From NCBI GenBank assembly GCA_902583295.1, contig CACHUY010000012.1, positions 1-34,759 on the forward strand: DNA of 34,759 nt, read 5' to 3'. Each line of letters opens with the position of its first letter. The first letter of the stretch is position 1. The notes beneath the pieces were generated by a model, which made no database searches, was not told where the DNA came from, and saw nothing but the letters and a program-made list of their open reading frames with translations. The translations under genes and the position numbers were made by a program. The DNA is from an uncultured Pelagibacteraceae bacterium (GTDB lineage Bacteria; Pseudomonadota; Alphaproteobacteria; Pelagibacterales; Pelagibacteraceae). Positions 27,098-34,759 of the stretch are shown one piece after another.

Positions 27098-28909
27098 ATG
27101 TCCAGTGAAATTGATAATATAAGAAATTTTGCAATTATTGCACATATTGATCACGGAAAATCTACTATTGCTGATCGAATAATCCATAGTTGTGGAGGAT
27201 TAACAGAACGAGAAATGAAAGCCCAAGTTCTTGACTCAATGGATATTGAAAGAGAAAGAGGGATTACAATTAAGGCTCAAACTGTAAAATTAAATTATAA
27301 AGCAAAAAATGGTAAAGAATATATTTTAAACATCATAGACACACCTGGTCACGTAGATTTTAGCTACGAGGTTAGTAGGTCTCTATATGCATGTGAAGGT
27401 TCAATTCTTATAGTTGATAGCACTCAAGGTGTTGAAGCGCAGACCTTAGCAAATGTTTATCAGGCTTTAGATACGAACCATGAAATTGTTCCAGTATTAA
27501 ATAAGGTTGATTTACCTGCATCCGATTTAGACAAAACCAAAAAACAAATTGAAGATGTAATTGGTATTGATACTGAAAATGCTATTCCATGTTCTGGTAA
27601 AACAGGAGAAGGTATTGAAGACATTTTAGAGCAAATAATAACTATCTTGCCTGCTCCTAAGGGAGAAACTACATCAGATTTAAAATGTTTACTTGTTGAT
27701 AGTTGGTATGACACTTATTTAGGTGTGGTAATTTTAGTAAGAGTGATTGATGGAAAATTATCAAAAAATATGAAAATTAAAATGATGTCAACTGACCAAG
27801 AATATATTGTAGAAAAAGTTGGGGTTTTCACACCAAAACCAACAGATATTAACAAACTAAATACGGGTGAAATAGGCTTTATAACAACAGGAATTAAAGT
27901 CCTCTCAGAGACAAAAGTTGGTGATACTATTTGTGATGCAACAAAACCGTTAAAGGATGCTCTACCAGGCTTTAAACCTAGTAAGCCAGTCGTATTTTGT
28001 GGCTTGTTTCCTGTTGATAGTTCAGAATATCAAAAACTTAAAGATGGGTTGGCTAAACTTCAACTAAATGATGCGAGTTTTTCATTTGAACCTGAGTCAT
28101 CTTCAGCTCTAGGTTTAGGTTTCAGGTGTGGTTTTTTGGGATTGCTACACCTTGAAATAGTGACCGAAAGATTAGAGCGAGAATTTGATGTAAACTTATT
28201 AACCACTACGCCTGGAGTTGTATACAAAGTGTATCTTAATAATGGAACTATAGTAGATTTACAAAATCCATCCAGTTTGCCAGATCCAACATTAATAAAA
28301 ATAATCGAGGAACCTTGGATTAAAGCTACAATCATAACTCCAGATCAGTATTTAGGATCTATAATTAAAATGTGTCAGGATAAAAGAGGAATACAAACCA
28401 ATTTAAGTTATTCAGGAAATAGAGCAGTTGTAAATTATGAGCTTCCTCTAAATGAGGTAGTTTTTGATTTTAATGATCGTCTCAAATCAATGACAAGCGG
28501 TTATGCCAGTTTTGATTACGAAATAATAGAACATAGAGAAGGAGATTTAGTAAAATTAGGTATTTTAGTAAATGCGGAACCTGTTGATGCTTTAGCAATG
28601 ATGATACATAAAGACTTTGCACAAAAAACTGGAAGAGAGGTTTGCGAAAAATTGAAAGATCTAATACCAAGACATAATTTTATGATCCCCGTGCAAGCAG
28701 CAATAGGAGGTAAAATTATTGCAAGAGAAACAATCAAAGGTTTTAAAAAAGATGTTTTGACAAAAATTCATGGTGGCGGTGCTACAGATAGAAAAAGAAA
28801 ACTATTAGAAAAACAAAAAAAGGGAAAAGCACGATCAAAACAATTTGGCAGAGTTGAAATACCTCAAGAGGCTTTTATTGGTGTTTTAAAAATTAATAAA
28901 GAAAAATAA
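27098..28909 (+). CDS. lepA: Elongation factor 4 (LepA)
   Basis: 603 residues. GTPase motifs: AHIDHGKST (G1), ERERGITIK (G2), [11 protein letters not shown] (G3), NKVDLP (G4). The C-terminal LepA-specific region includes [20 protein letters not shown]. LepA acts on back-translocating or stalled ribosomes. The ATG directly follows the pheT stop (TAA-ATG), with AGG in TTAGGT as a weak ribosome-binding site. Its stop is 4 nt from the next, unrelated gene. Confidence 0.98.
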   Translation: MSSEIDNIRNFAIIAHIDHGKSTIADRIIHSCGGLTEREMKAQVLDSMDIERERGITIKAQTVKLNYKAKNGKEYILNIIDTPGHVDFSYEVSRSLYACEGSILIVDSTQGVEAQTLANVYQALDTNHEIVPVLNKVDLPASDLDKTKKQIEDVIGIDTENAIPCSGKTGEGIEDILEQIITILPAPKGETTSDLKCLLVDSWYDTYLGVVILVRVIDGKLSKNMKIKMMSTDQEYIVEKVGVFTPKPTDINKLNTGEIGFITTGIKVLSETKVGDTICDATKPLKDALPGFKPSKPVVFCGLFPVDSSEYQKLKDGLAKLQLNDASFSFEPESSSALGLGFRCGFLGLLHLEIVTERLEREFDVNLLTTTPGVVYKVYLNNGTIVDLQNPSSLPDPTLIKIIEEPWIKATIITPDQYLGSIIKMCQDKRGIQTNLSYSGNRAVVNYELPLNEVVFDFNDRLKSMTSGYASFDYEIIEHREGDLVKLGILVNAEPVDALAMMIHKDFAQKTGREVCEKLKDLIPRHNFMIPVQAAIGGKIIARETIKGFKKDVLTKIHGGGATDRKRKLLEKQKKGKARSKQFGRVEIPQEAFIGVLKINKEK

Positions 28910-28913
28910 AATT

Positions 28914-30884
28914 GTGTACTTAAAATATTTATTAAGATTTGCATTGGTATTAATAATTTTATTAGTTTTTATTGGAACATTTCAATCGATAAGTTACGAT
29001 CCAAAATATATTAATAGAGCTACTATTCAAATTGATTTCAATAAAATCAGAACTCCTTTTATAAAAAAAATATTTTTAAAAACTGAACTATTAATTACTA
29101 ATCTTTTTAAATCCAAAAATAATATTTATTTGCAAAAAGATTTGAAAAACTTACCAAAATACAAATTTATTTATTCAAATATTAAAAACTCATTAAATGT
29201 TGAGGAAGAGAATATGAATAATTTAGATTGGCATAGATCAAATCAGAATAGCTTATCTCAAAGATTTTCTGAATTAAATTTAATCAATGAAACTAATGTG
29301 CAAAACTTAGAGGTAGCATGGGTATATAATTCAAACGATGACGTTGGACAAATTCAAGCAAACCCAATTATAGTGGGAAATAAAATAATTGTACCTACGC
29401 CTGGTCACTTTATAGTTGCTTTAGATAGTAAATCTGGTCAAGAGATTTGGAGATTTAAAACTAAATCAAATTTTCCAGCACAAAGAGGCCTTATATATTG
29501 GAAAGGTAATGAAGAATCCAAGCCAGGTATTTTCTTTTCAGATCATTCAGGCCTCTATAAATTAAATGTTATGGATGGAACTTTAGATAAAAAGTTTGGA
29601 GATAAGGGTTTTATAAAAACTAATTTATCAAAAACCACACCGATTATAATAGATAACAGTATTATAATTTCTACATTTGCTCCATCTATAGACGTTATTG
29701 ATGTCAATTCCGGAAAAACAAAATGGAAATTTTTTCTAAAAAAAAAAAATAATGGGTTTTATATTAATAGCAATTCAAGACTTGGAGGATGTAATCCTTG
29801 GGGAGGTATTTCAGCTGATGTTAAAAATAAAATTGTTTATGTTTCGACTGGTAACGCACAACCTGATTATTATGGAAATAAGAGAACTGGTGATAATAAA
29901 TATTGTAATTCGATAATTGCCATAGATATAAAGAATAAAAAAAAAGTCTTTGATTTTCAAGAAATTCCACATGATGTATGGAATAGAGACATTGCTTCCC
30001 CACCAATATTAGGAAACTTAAAAATTGAAAACAAATTAATTAATATTGTTATTGGATTAAGTAAAACTGGTAATATTATATTACTAGATAGGATGAATGG
30101 AAATCCAATATATGACATGAGGTTTAGAAAAAGTGATGATTATATTAACTCAAAGAACTATTATTTAGATTTAGAAAAACCTGATCAATTAGAAAAATTC
30201 GAATTCTTAAAAAAAGACTTAATAAATATAAGTCCAAAATTTAACAAAGAGGCAAAAGAAAAAATTAAAAATAAAAGATATGGATTTTATATTAAACCTA
30301 GTAATAAATATGAATTACTAACTTGGACAGGCTATGGTGGTGTTCCTTGGACAGGAGGTTCATATGATGATAAAAAGGATATTTTATATGTAAATTCAAA
30401 TAAAATCCCAGGCACTATAAAACTAAATGATGAAAATCCAGAAAAATATATCCTTGAAAAATTTAATTTAAGCAACGGATATCCAGCTACCAATCCACCA
30501 TGGGGTAGTCTGAATGCAGTAGATTTAAGGAGTGGGAAAATTAAATGGAAGGTCCCTCTAGGTGAATTTAAAGAACTATCTAAGCAAGGATATCCTGCAA
30601 CTGGAACTGAAAATTATGCTGGTGTTTTAGCGACCAGAGGTAATATTGTGTTCGCAAGTGGTTCTTTAGATAGAAAAATAAGAGCTTATTCAAGCCATGA
30701 TGGAAAAGTATTGTGGGAATTTTTACTACCAAACCATTCTTTTGTAGCACCAACTACTTATATTAGAGATAATGAGCAATATTTGATAGTTGTAGCAACA
30801 GGCGGAGGTGTTTTGAAAAAAAAATATCCAAAATACGTTAACTCTGGTGATACTTATATAGCTTTTAAACTTGGAAAAAAATGA
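28914..30884 (+). CDS. Membrane-anchored PQQ-type beta-propeller dehydrogenase
   Basis: 656 residues from a GTG start 4 nt after lepA. One hydrophobic N-terminal segment (about 5-26) anchors or exports it, followed by about 80 residues of spacer, then the quinoprotein propeller from about 103 (DWHRSNQNSLSQRFSELNL). Typical blades end in DSKSGQEIWRF and DVNSGKTKWKF. GDNKYCNSIIAIDIK (326-340) followed by HDVWNRD is the PQQ-site region; Asp338 would be the catalytic base by alignment with other quinoproteins, and the residue two later is Lys, not the Asp seen in lanthanide enzymes. The best match is to the glucose/quinate/alcohol group, probably periplasmic. The substrate is unknown; no PQQ-biosynthesis gene is in the window. 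Confidence 0.82.
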   Translation: MYLKYLLRFALVLIILLVFIGTFQSISYDPKYINRATIQIDFNKIRTPFIKKIFLKTELLITNLFKSKNNIYLQKDLKNLPKYKFIYSNIKNSLNVEEENMNNLDWHRSNQNSLSQRFSELNLINETNVQNLEVAWVYNSNDDVGQIQANPIIVGNKIIVPTPGHFIVALDSKSGQEIWRFKTKSNFPAQRGLIYWKGNEESKPGIFFSDHSGLYKLNVMDGTLDKKFGDKGFIKTNLSKTTPIIIDNSIIISTFAPSIDVIDVNSGKTKWKFFLKKKNNGFYINSNSRLGGCNPWGGISADVKNKIVYVSTGNAQPDYYGNKRTGDNKYCNSIIAIDIKNKKKVFDFQEIPHDVWNRDIASPPILGNLKIENKLINIVIGLSKTGNIILLDRMNGNPIYDMRFRKSDDYINSKNYYLDLEKPDQLEKFEFLKKDLINISPKFNKEAKEKIKNKRYGFYIKPSNKYELLTWTGYGGVPWTGGSYDDKKDILYVNSNKIPGTIKLNDENPEKYILEKFNLSNGYPATNPPWGSLNAVDLRSGKIKWKVPLGEFKELSKQGYPATGTENYAGVLATRGNIVFASGSLDRKIRAYSSHDGKVLWEFLLPNHSFVAPTTYIRDNEQYLIVVATGGGVLKKKYPKYVNSGDTYIAFKLGKK

Positions 30885-31762
30885 AAAAAAAAATTGCTAT
30901 AGTCACCGGGGCAGATAATAAATATTTTCCTTTTTTAAAAAACTTGGTTCTTTCTTTAAATAATTCAAATGCTCTTGAAATATGTGATCTATGTATTTTG
31001 ATGGTTGATACAGAGAACAATTATATTGCTGACATAGATAATTTTATAAATAAAAAGAAAAAAGTTTCTTTTAATTTAAAATTATTCTTTAATGAAAAAA
31101 AAAATTGGCATAAACTTTTAACAGAAAGACCATTTTTAAAAGATCATTTTCCAGGATATGAAAAATATATTTGGTTAGATGCAGATACTGAAGTATTAGA
31201 CTCTCAAGGTATTAAGAACCTAATTGATGCAACTGAAGAAAAAGATCTAGCAATTTCGACCGAGATAAACGAGTCATATGTTTTTAAAAATACAAAATTT
31301 GGTATTAAGAATATATTTTCATCTTTTTACAAAATTTCAGGTTGGTCTTTTAAGAATTATAAGAAATATTTTAGCAAAGATTTAGGAGAAGATTTATTTT
31401 TTAAACCATTATTTAATAATGGTGTTTTTTGTATGAGATCAGACTCACTTTTTTGGGAATTGTGGAAAAAAGAATATCAAGCTGCTTTAAATAAAGCAAA
31501 AACAAGCTACGGAATAAAGACTGATCAATTATCATTAAATAAAATAATTTATCAAAACTTTAAAAAGATTTCAATTTTAGATGCAACAAATAACTGGATT
31601 GTATTCAAATCTGAACCGTTGATTAAAATAAATGAATCTTTTTTTACACCCTCATTTCCAAGAAGAAAAATAAATATATTGCACTATACAAATTATAAAT
31701 CTGATGAAAACTTTTTATATTTGGAAAATAGTAACCAGAAGTACTCATCAATAATTAAATAG
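30881..31762 (+). CDS. GT8-like glycosyltransferase
   Basis: 293 residues. The sugar-nucleotide-binding DXD is LDAD (99-102) in KYIWLDADTEVL, NNGVFCMR (173-180) and DQLSLN follow in family order, and the closing HYT motif is near the C-terminus. This layout fits retaining GT8-type GT-A enzymes, although only the DXD core is strong. The start overlaps the propeller gene stop by 4 nt. Part of the same cluster as the next two genes. Confidence 0.7.
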   Translation: MKKKIAIVTGADNKYFPFLKNLVLSLNNSNALEICDLCILMVDTENNYIADIDNFINKKKKVSFNLKLFFNEKKNWHKLLTERPFLKDHFPGYEKYIWLDADTEVLDSQGIKNLIDATEEKDLAISTEINESYVFKNTKFGIKNIFSSFYKISGWSFKNYKKYFSKDLGEDLFFKPLFNNGVFCMRSDSLFWELWKKEYQAALNKAKTSYGIKTDQLSLNKIIYQNFKKISILDATNNWIVFKSEPLIKINESFFTPSFPRRKINILHYTNYKSDENFLYLENSNQKYSSIIK

Positions 31763-31766
31763 ACCA

Positions 31767-32678
31767 ATGAAAATAAGTAATGAAGAAAAAGAAAAAATTA
31801 TAAAAAAACAAAATTTAATATATAGGCAGAAAGTAAGTAAAAATAAAAAAAATATACTTAAAAGTATTAAAAAAGAAATTAAAACCACTTCTAAAAAAAT
31901 TTATTGGAAATTTTTCTTCTATTTTCTTTATTTTTATAAATCTTTTGTTTTTTTCATTCTAAATAAAAAAATTACAAGCAAAAAGATTTCTATTTTAATA
32001 CCTACAAGAGAAAGAGTTGTGAAGTTTACTAGATTTGTAGACAGTATAATTAAAAATACTTGGAATTTAGAAAGATGTGAAATTTTGGTTTTGATAGATA
32101 AAGATGACCCAGAAAAAAATAAATATTTTGATTTATTTGAAGAGTTAAAAAAAAAGATGGATATTAAAATATATACTGAAAATTTAAAAACACATGCAAT
32201 AAGAAATAATTTTTTAGCAAAGAAGAGTTCCGGTGAAATAATATTTCCAGCAAATGATGATATGATATTTCTAACTAAAGATTGGGATAATTTATTAGAC
32301 CTTGAATTTTCTAAAAATTTTGAAAATAAACCATTTTGTGTTTGGGTGAATTCAGGAAATAAATACCCTTATTTATTTTGTCATTTTCCAATTATAAATC
32401 GTGTTTGGTATGAAGCTTTAGGGTATGTAGGCTGTGAATTATTTAATTTTTGGTATCTTGATACCTGGATATGTGATTTGGCAAAAAGGTCCAATCAATT
32501 CATTTTTTCAAATAAAATTAAATTCAAAGAATTTAATGCACAAGCTAATAAGGATGAACTTGACAATACCTATTTAAGAAATATTGCAGATAATAAAATG
32601 GGAAAAGATATTGAAATATGGGAAAATTCTGTTTCTGAAAGAATTAAAGATGCAAATAAATTAAAAAATACGATATGA
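31767..32678 (+). CDS. Family-2-like glycosyltransferase
   Basis: 303 residues. The N-terminal 70 are Lys-rich with a hydrophobic segment at about 47-66. The GT-A domain starts ISILIPTRER (74-83); DKDD (111-114) and ANDDMI (162-167) occupy the nucleotide- and metal-binding positions of GT2 enzymes. The usual GT2 length and fold are likely but the C-terminal acceptor region is not recognisable. It starts 4 nt after the preceding gene. Acceptor and sugar unknown. Confidence 0.7.
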   Translation: MKISNEEKEKIIKKQNLIYRQKVSKNKKNILKSIKKEIKTTSKKIYWKFFFYFLYFYKSFVFFILNKKITSKKISILIPTRERVVKFTRFVDSIIKNTWNLERCEILVLIDKDDPEKNKYFDLFEELKKKMDIKIYTENLKTHAIRNNFLAKKSSGEIIFPANDDMIFLTKDWDNLLDLEFSKNFENKPFCVWVNSGNKYPYLFCHFPIINRVWYEALGYVGCELFNFWYLDTWICDLAKRSNQFIFSNKIKFKEFNAQANKDELDNTYLRNIADNKMGKDIEIWENSVSERIKDANKLKNTI

Positions 32679-33979
32679 AATCATCGGTTATAGGTCTTGG
32701 CAAACTTGGTCTACCTTTTGCACTATTTTTAGCCTCTAGAGGTCAAAAGGTTATTTGTTTTGATAAAAACAAAAAAATTTTGGATTTATTGTTGAAAAAA
32801 AGATCACCCTACATTGAACCTAAAACTTTAAAATATCTTAGAGAATACAATAAAAAAATATTTGTAACTAAAGATTTAAATCAACTAGTTTATGGATCCA
32901 ATTTAACCCATCTAGTCCTACCAACACCAAGTTTAAAAAATAATTCTTTTTCTAATAAATATTTAATTGAATGTCTTGAAGAACTATCTGTTGCCTTATT
33001 AAAGAAAAGAAATACTCAACATATTATTAATATAACAAGTACAGTAATGCCAGGATCGTGTAAAAATATTTTTACTAAAATAATGGAAAGTAAAAATCTT
33101 AAAAACAACAAAGATTTTTTAATTACATATAATCCTCATTTTATCGCTCAAGGAACCACTATATATAATTTAGAAAATCCAGATTTTATTTTAATAGGAT
33201 CTGACAATAAAAAAAGTGAAAAATTAACTTCTTATTATAAGAAAATATATAATAATAAAGTTAAAATATCGTTACTCAACACTATGGAAGCTGAAATAGC
33301 AAAAATTGCAATAAATTCTTATATAACAACAAAAATTACATTTTCAAATTTTATATCTGAAATATGTCAGAATACAAAAAATGTTGATGCATCAAGCATA
33401 CTAAATACCATAGGTAAAGATCACAGAATAGGAAATTCTTATCTAGGTGTAGGGACGAAATACTCTGGCCCTTGTTTTCCAAGGGACAATAAAGCTCTTC
33501 ATTATTTTATTAAAGGCAAAACAAAAAATTCCTTACCGAACTTTATTGATAAAATTAATAATGAACAAACAAAAAGATTATTAGAGATGCTAAAAGAAAT
33601 TATAAAAAAAGAAAAAATAAAAAAACTTGCAATAGGTGTTTACGGATTAACTTATAAAGATAAAACCTCAATTATAAAAGATAGTCAATCTTATGATTTA
33701 ATCAAAAGTTTAAGATTTAATTATAGAGAAACATTTAATGTTTATGACGAAAATGTTAAACCAAGTCAAAAATATTTAAAAAATAAAAAGTTAATATATT
33801 TTAAAAATTTACGTGATTTTATTCAAAGTAATAAAATAATATTTTTAATGTATGCAAATCAAAAAATTGAAAGAGAAATAATTAAATATAAGGATAAAAT
33901 AATAATAGATTGTTGGGATAGAATTGAAGAAAAAAAAACAAATTCCAAAATTTTTAAATTAGGAAAAAAAATTTTATAA
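32675..33979 (+). CDS. Divergent nucleotide-sugar dehydrogenase (UDP-glucose/GDP-mannose dehydrogenase family)
   Basis: 434 residues. NAD-binding GLGKLGLP (7-14), STVMPGS (122-128), K210 and N214 in AEIAKIAINSY, and the catalytic Cys267 with Asp271 in SGPCFPRD are as in UDP-glucose dehydrogenases. However, the normally invariant NPEFLxEG segment reads NPHFIAQG: the two glutamates (E161 and E165 in the human enzyme) are His155 and Gln159. E161 serves in release of the Cys-thioester intermediate, so a normal two-step oxidation to the uronic acid may be impaired or the substrate different. The start overlaps the previous stop by 4 nt. It probably works with the two adjacent glycosyltransferases. 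Confidence 0.85.
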   Translation: MKSSVIGLGKLGLPFALFLASRGQKVICFDKNKKILDLLLKKRSPYIEPKTLKYLREYNKKIFVTKDLNQLVYGSNLTHLVLPTPSLKNNSFSNKYLIECLEELSVALLKKRNTQHIINITSTVMPGSCKNIFTKIMESKNLKNNKDFLITYNPHFIAQGTTIYNLENPDFILIGSDNKKSEKLTSYYKKIYNNKVKISLLNTMEAEIAKIAINSYITTKITFSNFISEICQNTKNVDASSILNTIGKDHRIGNSYLGVGTKYSGPCFPRDNKALHYFIKGKTKNSLPNFIDKINNEQTKRLLEMLKEIIKKEKIKKLAIGVYGLTYKDKTSIIKDSQSYDLIKSLRFNYRETFNVYDENVKPSQKYLKNKKLIYFKNLRDFIQSNKIIFLMYANQKIEREIIKYKDKIIIDCWDRIEEKKTNSKIFKLGKKIL

Positions 33980-33984
33980 GATTT

Positions 33985-34074
33985 GGAGAGGTGGCCGAGT
34001 GGTTGAAGGCGCACGCTTGGAAAGCGTGTAAAGGAGCAATCTTTTCATGGGTTCGAATCCCATTCTCTCCGCCA
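33985..34074 (+). tRNA. tRNA-Ser(GGA)
   Basis: Acceptor GGAGAGG with TCTCTCC, discriminator G and encoded CCA (34072-34074); anticodon stem CACGC/GCGTG with loop TTGGAAA, anticodon GGA; long variable arm typical of serine tRNAs; T arm TGGG-TTCGAAT-CCCA. It begins 5 nt after the nucleotide-sugar dehydrogenase stop and is probably processed from the same transcript. Confidence 0.97.
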
Positions 34075-34094
34075 ACAAATAAGCCTTAATTATC

Positions 34095-34150
34095 AATGCT
34101 GATTCGTTCTTTTATTAATTTTTTTACAAAGATAAACCAGCATTTTTTTT
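34095..34150 (+). terminator. Possible weak terminator after tRNA-Ser
   Basis: AATGCTG (34095-34101) and CAGCATT (34138-34144) are perfect inverted repeats, followed by an AT-run beginning TTTTTT. The 36-nt loop makes this a weak candidate. Confidence 0.35.
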
Positions 34151-34156
34151 AAAAAA

Positions 34157-34165
34157 TGTTATAAT
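34157..34165 (+). promoter_or_regulatory. Extended -10 promoter for gyrB
   Basis: TGTTATAAT is a perfect extended -10 (TGN + TATAAT, 34160-34165). No -35 of note lies 17 nt upstream, which extended -10 promoters can do without. Transcription would begin about 17 nt before the gyrB start. Confidence 0.55.
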
Positions 34166-34188
34166 TTTATTTTTTCCAAATACTAAAA

Positions 34189-34759
34189 ATGACAAATAAA
34201 AATACATATCAGGCAGACTCAATCAAAGTTTTAAAGGGCTTAGAGGCAGTAAGAAAAAGACCAGGAATGTATATTGGTGATACAGATGACGGTACTGGAC
34301 TTCACCACATGGTCTATGAAGTTGTAGATAATTCTATTGATGAAGCTTTAGCAGGTCATTGTAAAAATATTAATGTAAAAATAAATTCAGATGGAACAGT
34401 CACCGTCAGCGATGATGGTAGAGGAATCCCTGTAGATATTCATAAAACTGAAAAAAAATCTGCAGCAGAAGTTATTATGACTCAGCTTCATGCAGGTGGA
34501 AAGTTTGACCATGACTCATATAAAGTATCTGGTGGATTACATGGGGTTGGTGTTTCAGTTGTAAATGCATTATCTAAAAAATTAAAACTAGAGATTAATA
34601 GAGATAGTAAAAAATATTTTATAGAATTTGAAAATGGTGAAGCAAAAGCACCATTAAAAGCCATTGGAAAATCAAAGCAATCTGGTACTACAATTACTTT
34701 TTTACCATCAACAGATATTTTTTCTTCTATTAAATTTAGTGCAAATATTTTGATTAAAA
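34189..34759 (+). CDS. gyrB: DNA gyrase subunit B (5' part, runs off window)
   Basis: Start ATG at 34189; open to the window end with 190 codons and no stop. It shows the GHKL ATPase signature: [46 protein letters not shown], and GTTITFLPS. Gyrase B powers negative supercoiling with gyrA. The downstream TOPRIM and C-terminal parts are outside the window. Its neighbour upstream is tRNA-Ser, 114 nt away. Confidence 0.97.
   Translation, partial: MTNKNTYQADSIKVLKGLEAVRKRPGMYIGDTDDGTGLHHMVYEVVDNSIDEALAGHCKNINVKINSDGTVTVSDDGRGIPVDIHKTEKKSAAEVIMTQLHAGGKFDHDSYKVSGGLHGVGVSVVNALSKKLKLEINRDSKKYFIEFENGEAKAPLKAIGKSKQSGTTITFLPSTDIFSSIKFSANILIK

Noticed and set aside
33985-34074. tRNA-Ser as an integration (att) site for the sugar block
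   Set aside because: No copy of the tRNA 3' end was found at the other border (near 28910), and no integrase gene is present.

Overview
This window looks like a piece of a streamlined, very AT-rich alphaproteobacterial genome, most likely a SAR11 / Candidatus Pelagibacter-type marine bacterium. This is inferred from the low GC content, the near absence of spacers (most genes abut or overlap by 4 nt), the gene families and the typical short, lysine-rich proteins. No rRNA gene or other decisive marker is present, so the placement is an inference. No CRISPR array, insertion sequence or phage gene was seen, and no gene-free stretch exceeds 300 nt.

Layout. (1) 1-310: a tiny free-standing transcription unit for a 30-residue Lys/Ala/Arg peptide, with its own promoter, a 5' hairpin and a bidirectional terminator. 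(2) 307-4390, minus strand: helicase (SUV3-like), TerB-like protein, 7Fe ferredoxin and a CarD-family regulator with a long basic N-terminal tail. (3) 4496-5084, minus: tRNA-Arg(ACG), then a 32-residue membrane peptide and a hotdog thioesterase, packed as one unit. (4) 5159-11676, plus: thiolase, then pyruvate dehydrogenase E1 carrying its own lipoyl domain, E2, and a DMT permease. (5) 11673-12437, minus: UppP, with a changed active-site motif. (6) 12438-18563: a regulated promoter region, then gltD-gltB (glutamate synthase). (7) 18560-19303, minus: an alpha/beta hydrolase. (8) 19345-28909, plus: GT4 glycosyltransferase-thrS-infC-rpmI-rplT-pheS-pheT-lepA, a translation superoperon with almost no spacers. 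(9) 28914-33979, plus: an accessory-looking cell-surface block joined directly to lepA, holding a membrane-anchored PQQ-type beta-propeller dehydrogenase, two glycosyltransferases and a divergent nucleotide-sugar dehydrogenase. (10) 33985-34074 tRNA-Ser(GGA), then the start of gyrB, which runs off the window end.

Working together: the thiolase and pyruvate dehydrogenase genes sit around acetyl-CoA metabolism; gltDB provides glutamate from 2-oxoglutarate and glutamine; the thrS-lepA block is core translation; the 28.9-34.0 kb block probably builds or modifies surface sugars. The most notable points are two small genes (150-242 and 4897-4995), the lipoyl-E1 fusion, the nucleotide-sugar dehydrogenase lacking both glutamates of the usual thioester-hydrolysing motif, and perfect short inverted repeats in three intergenic regions.
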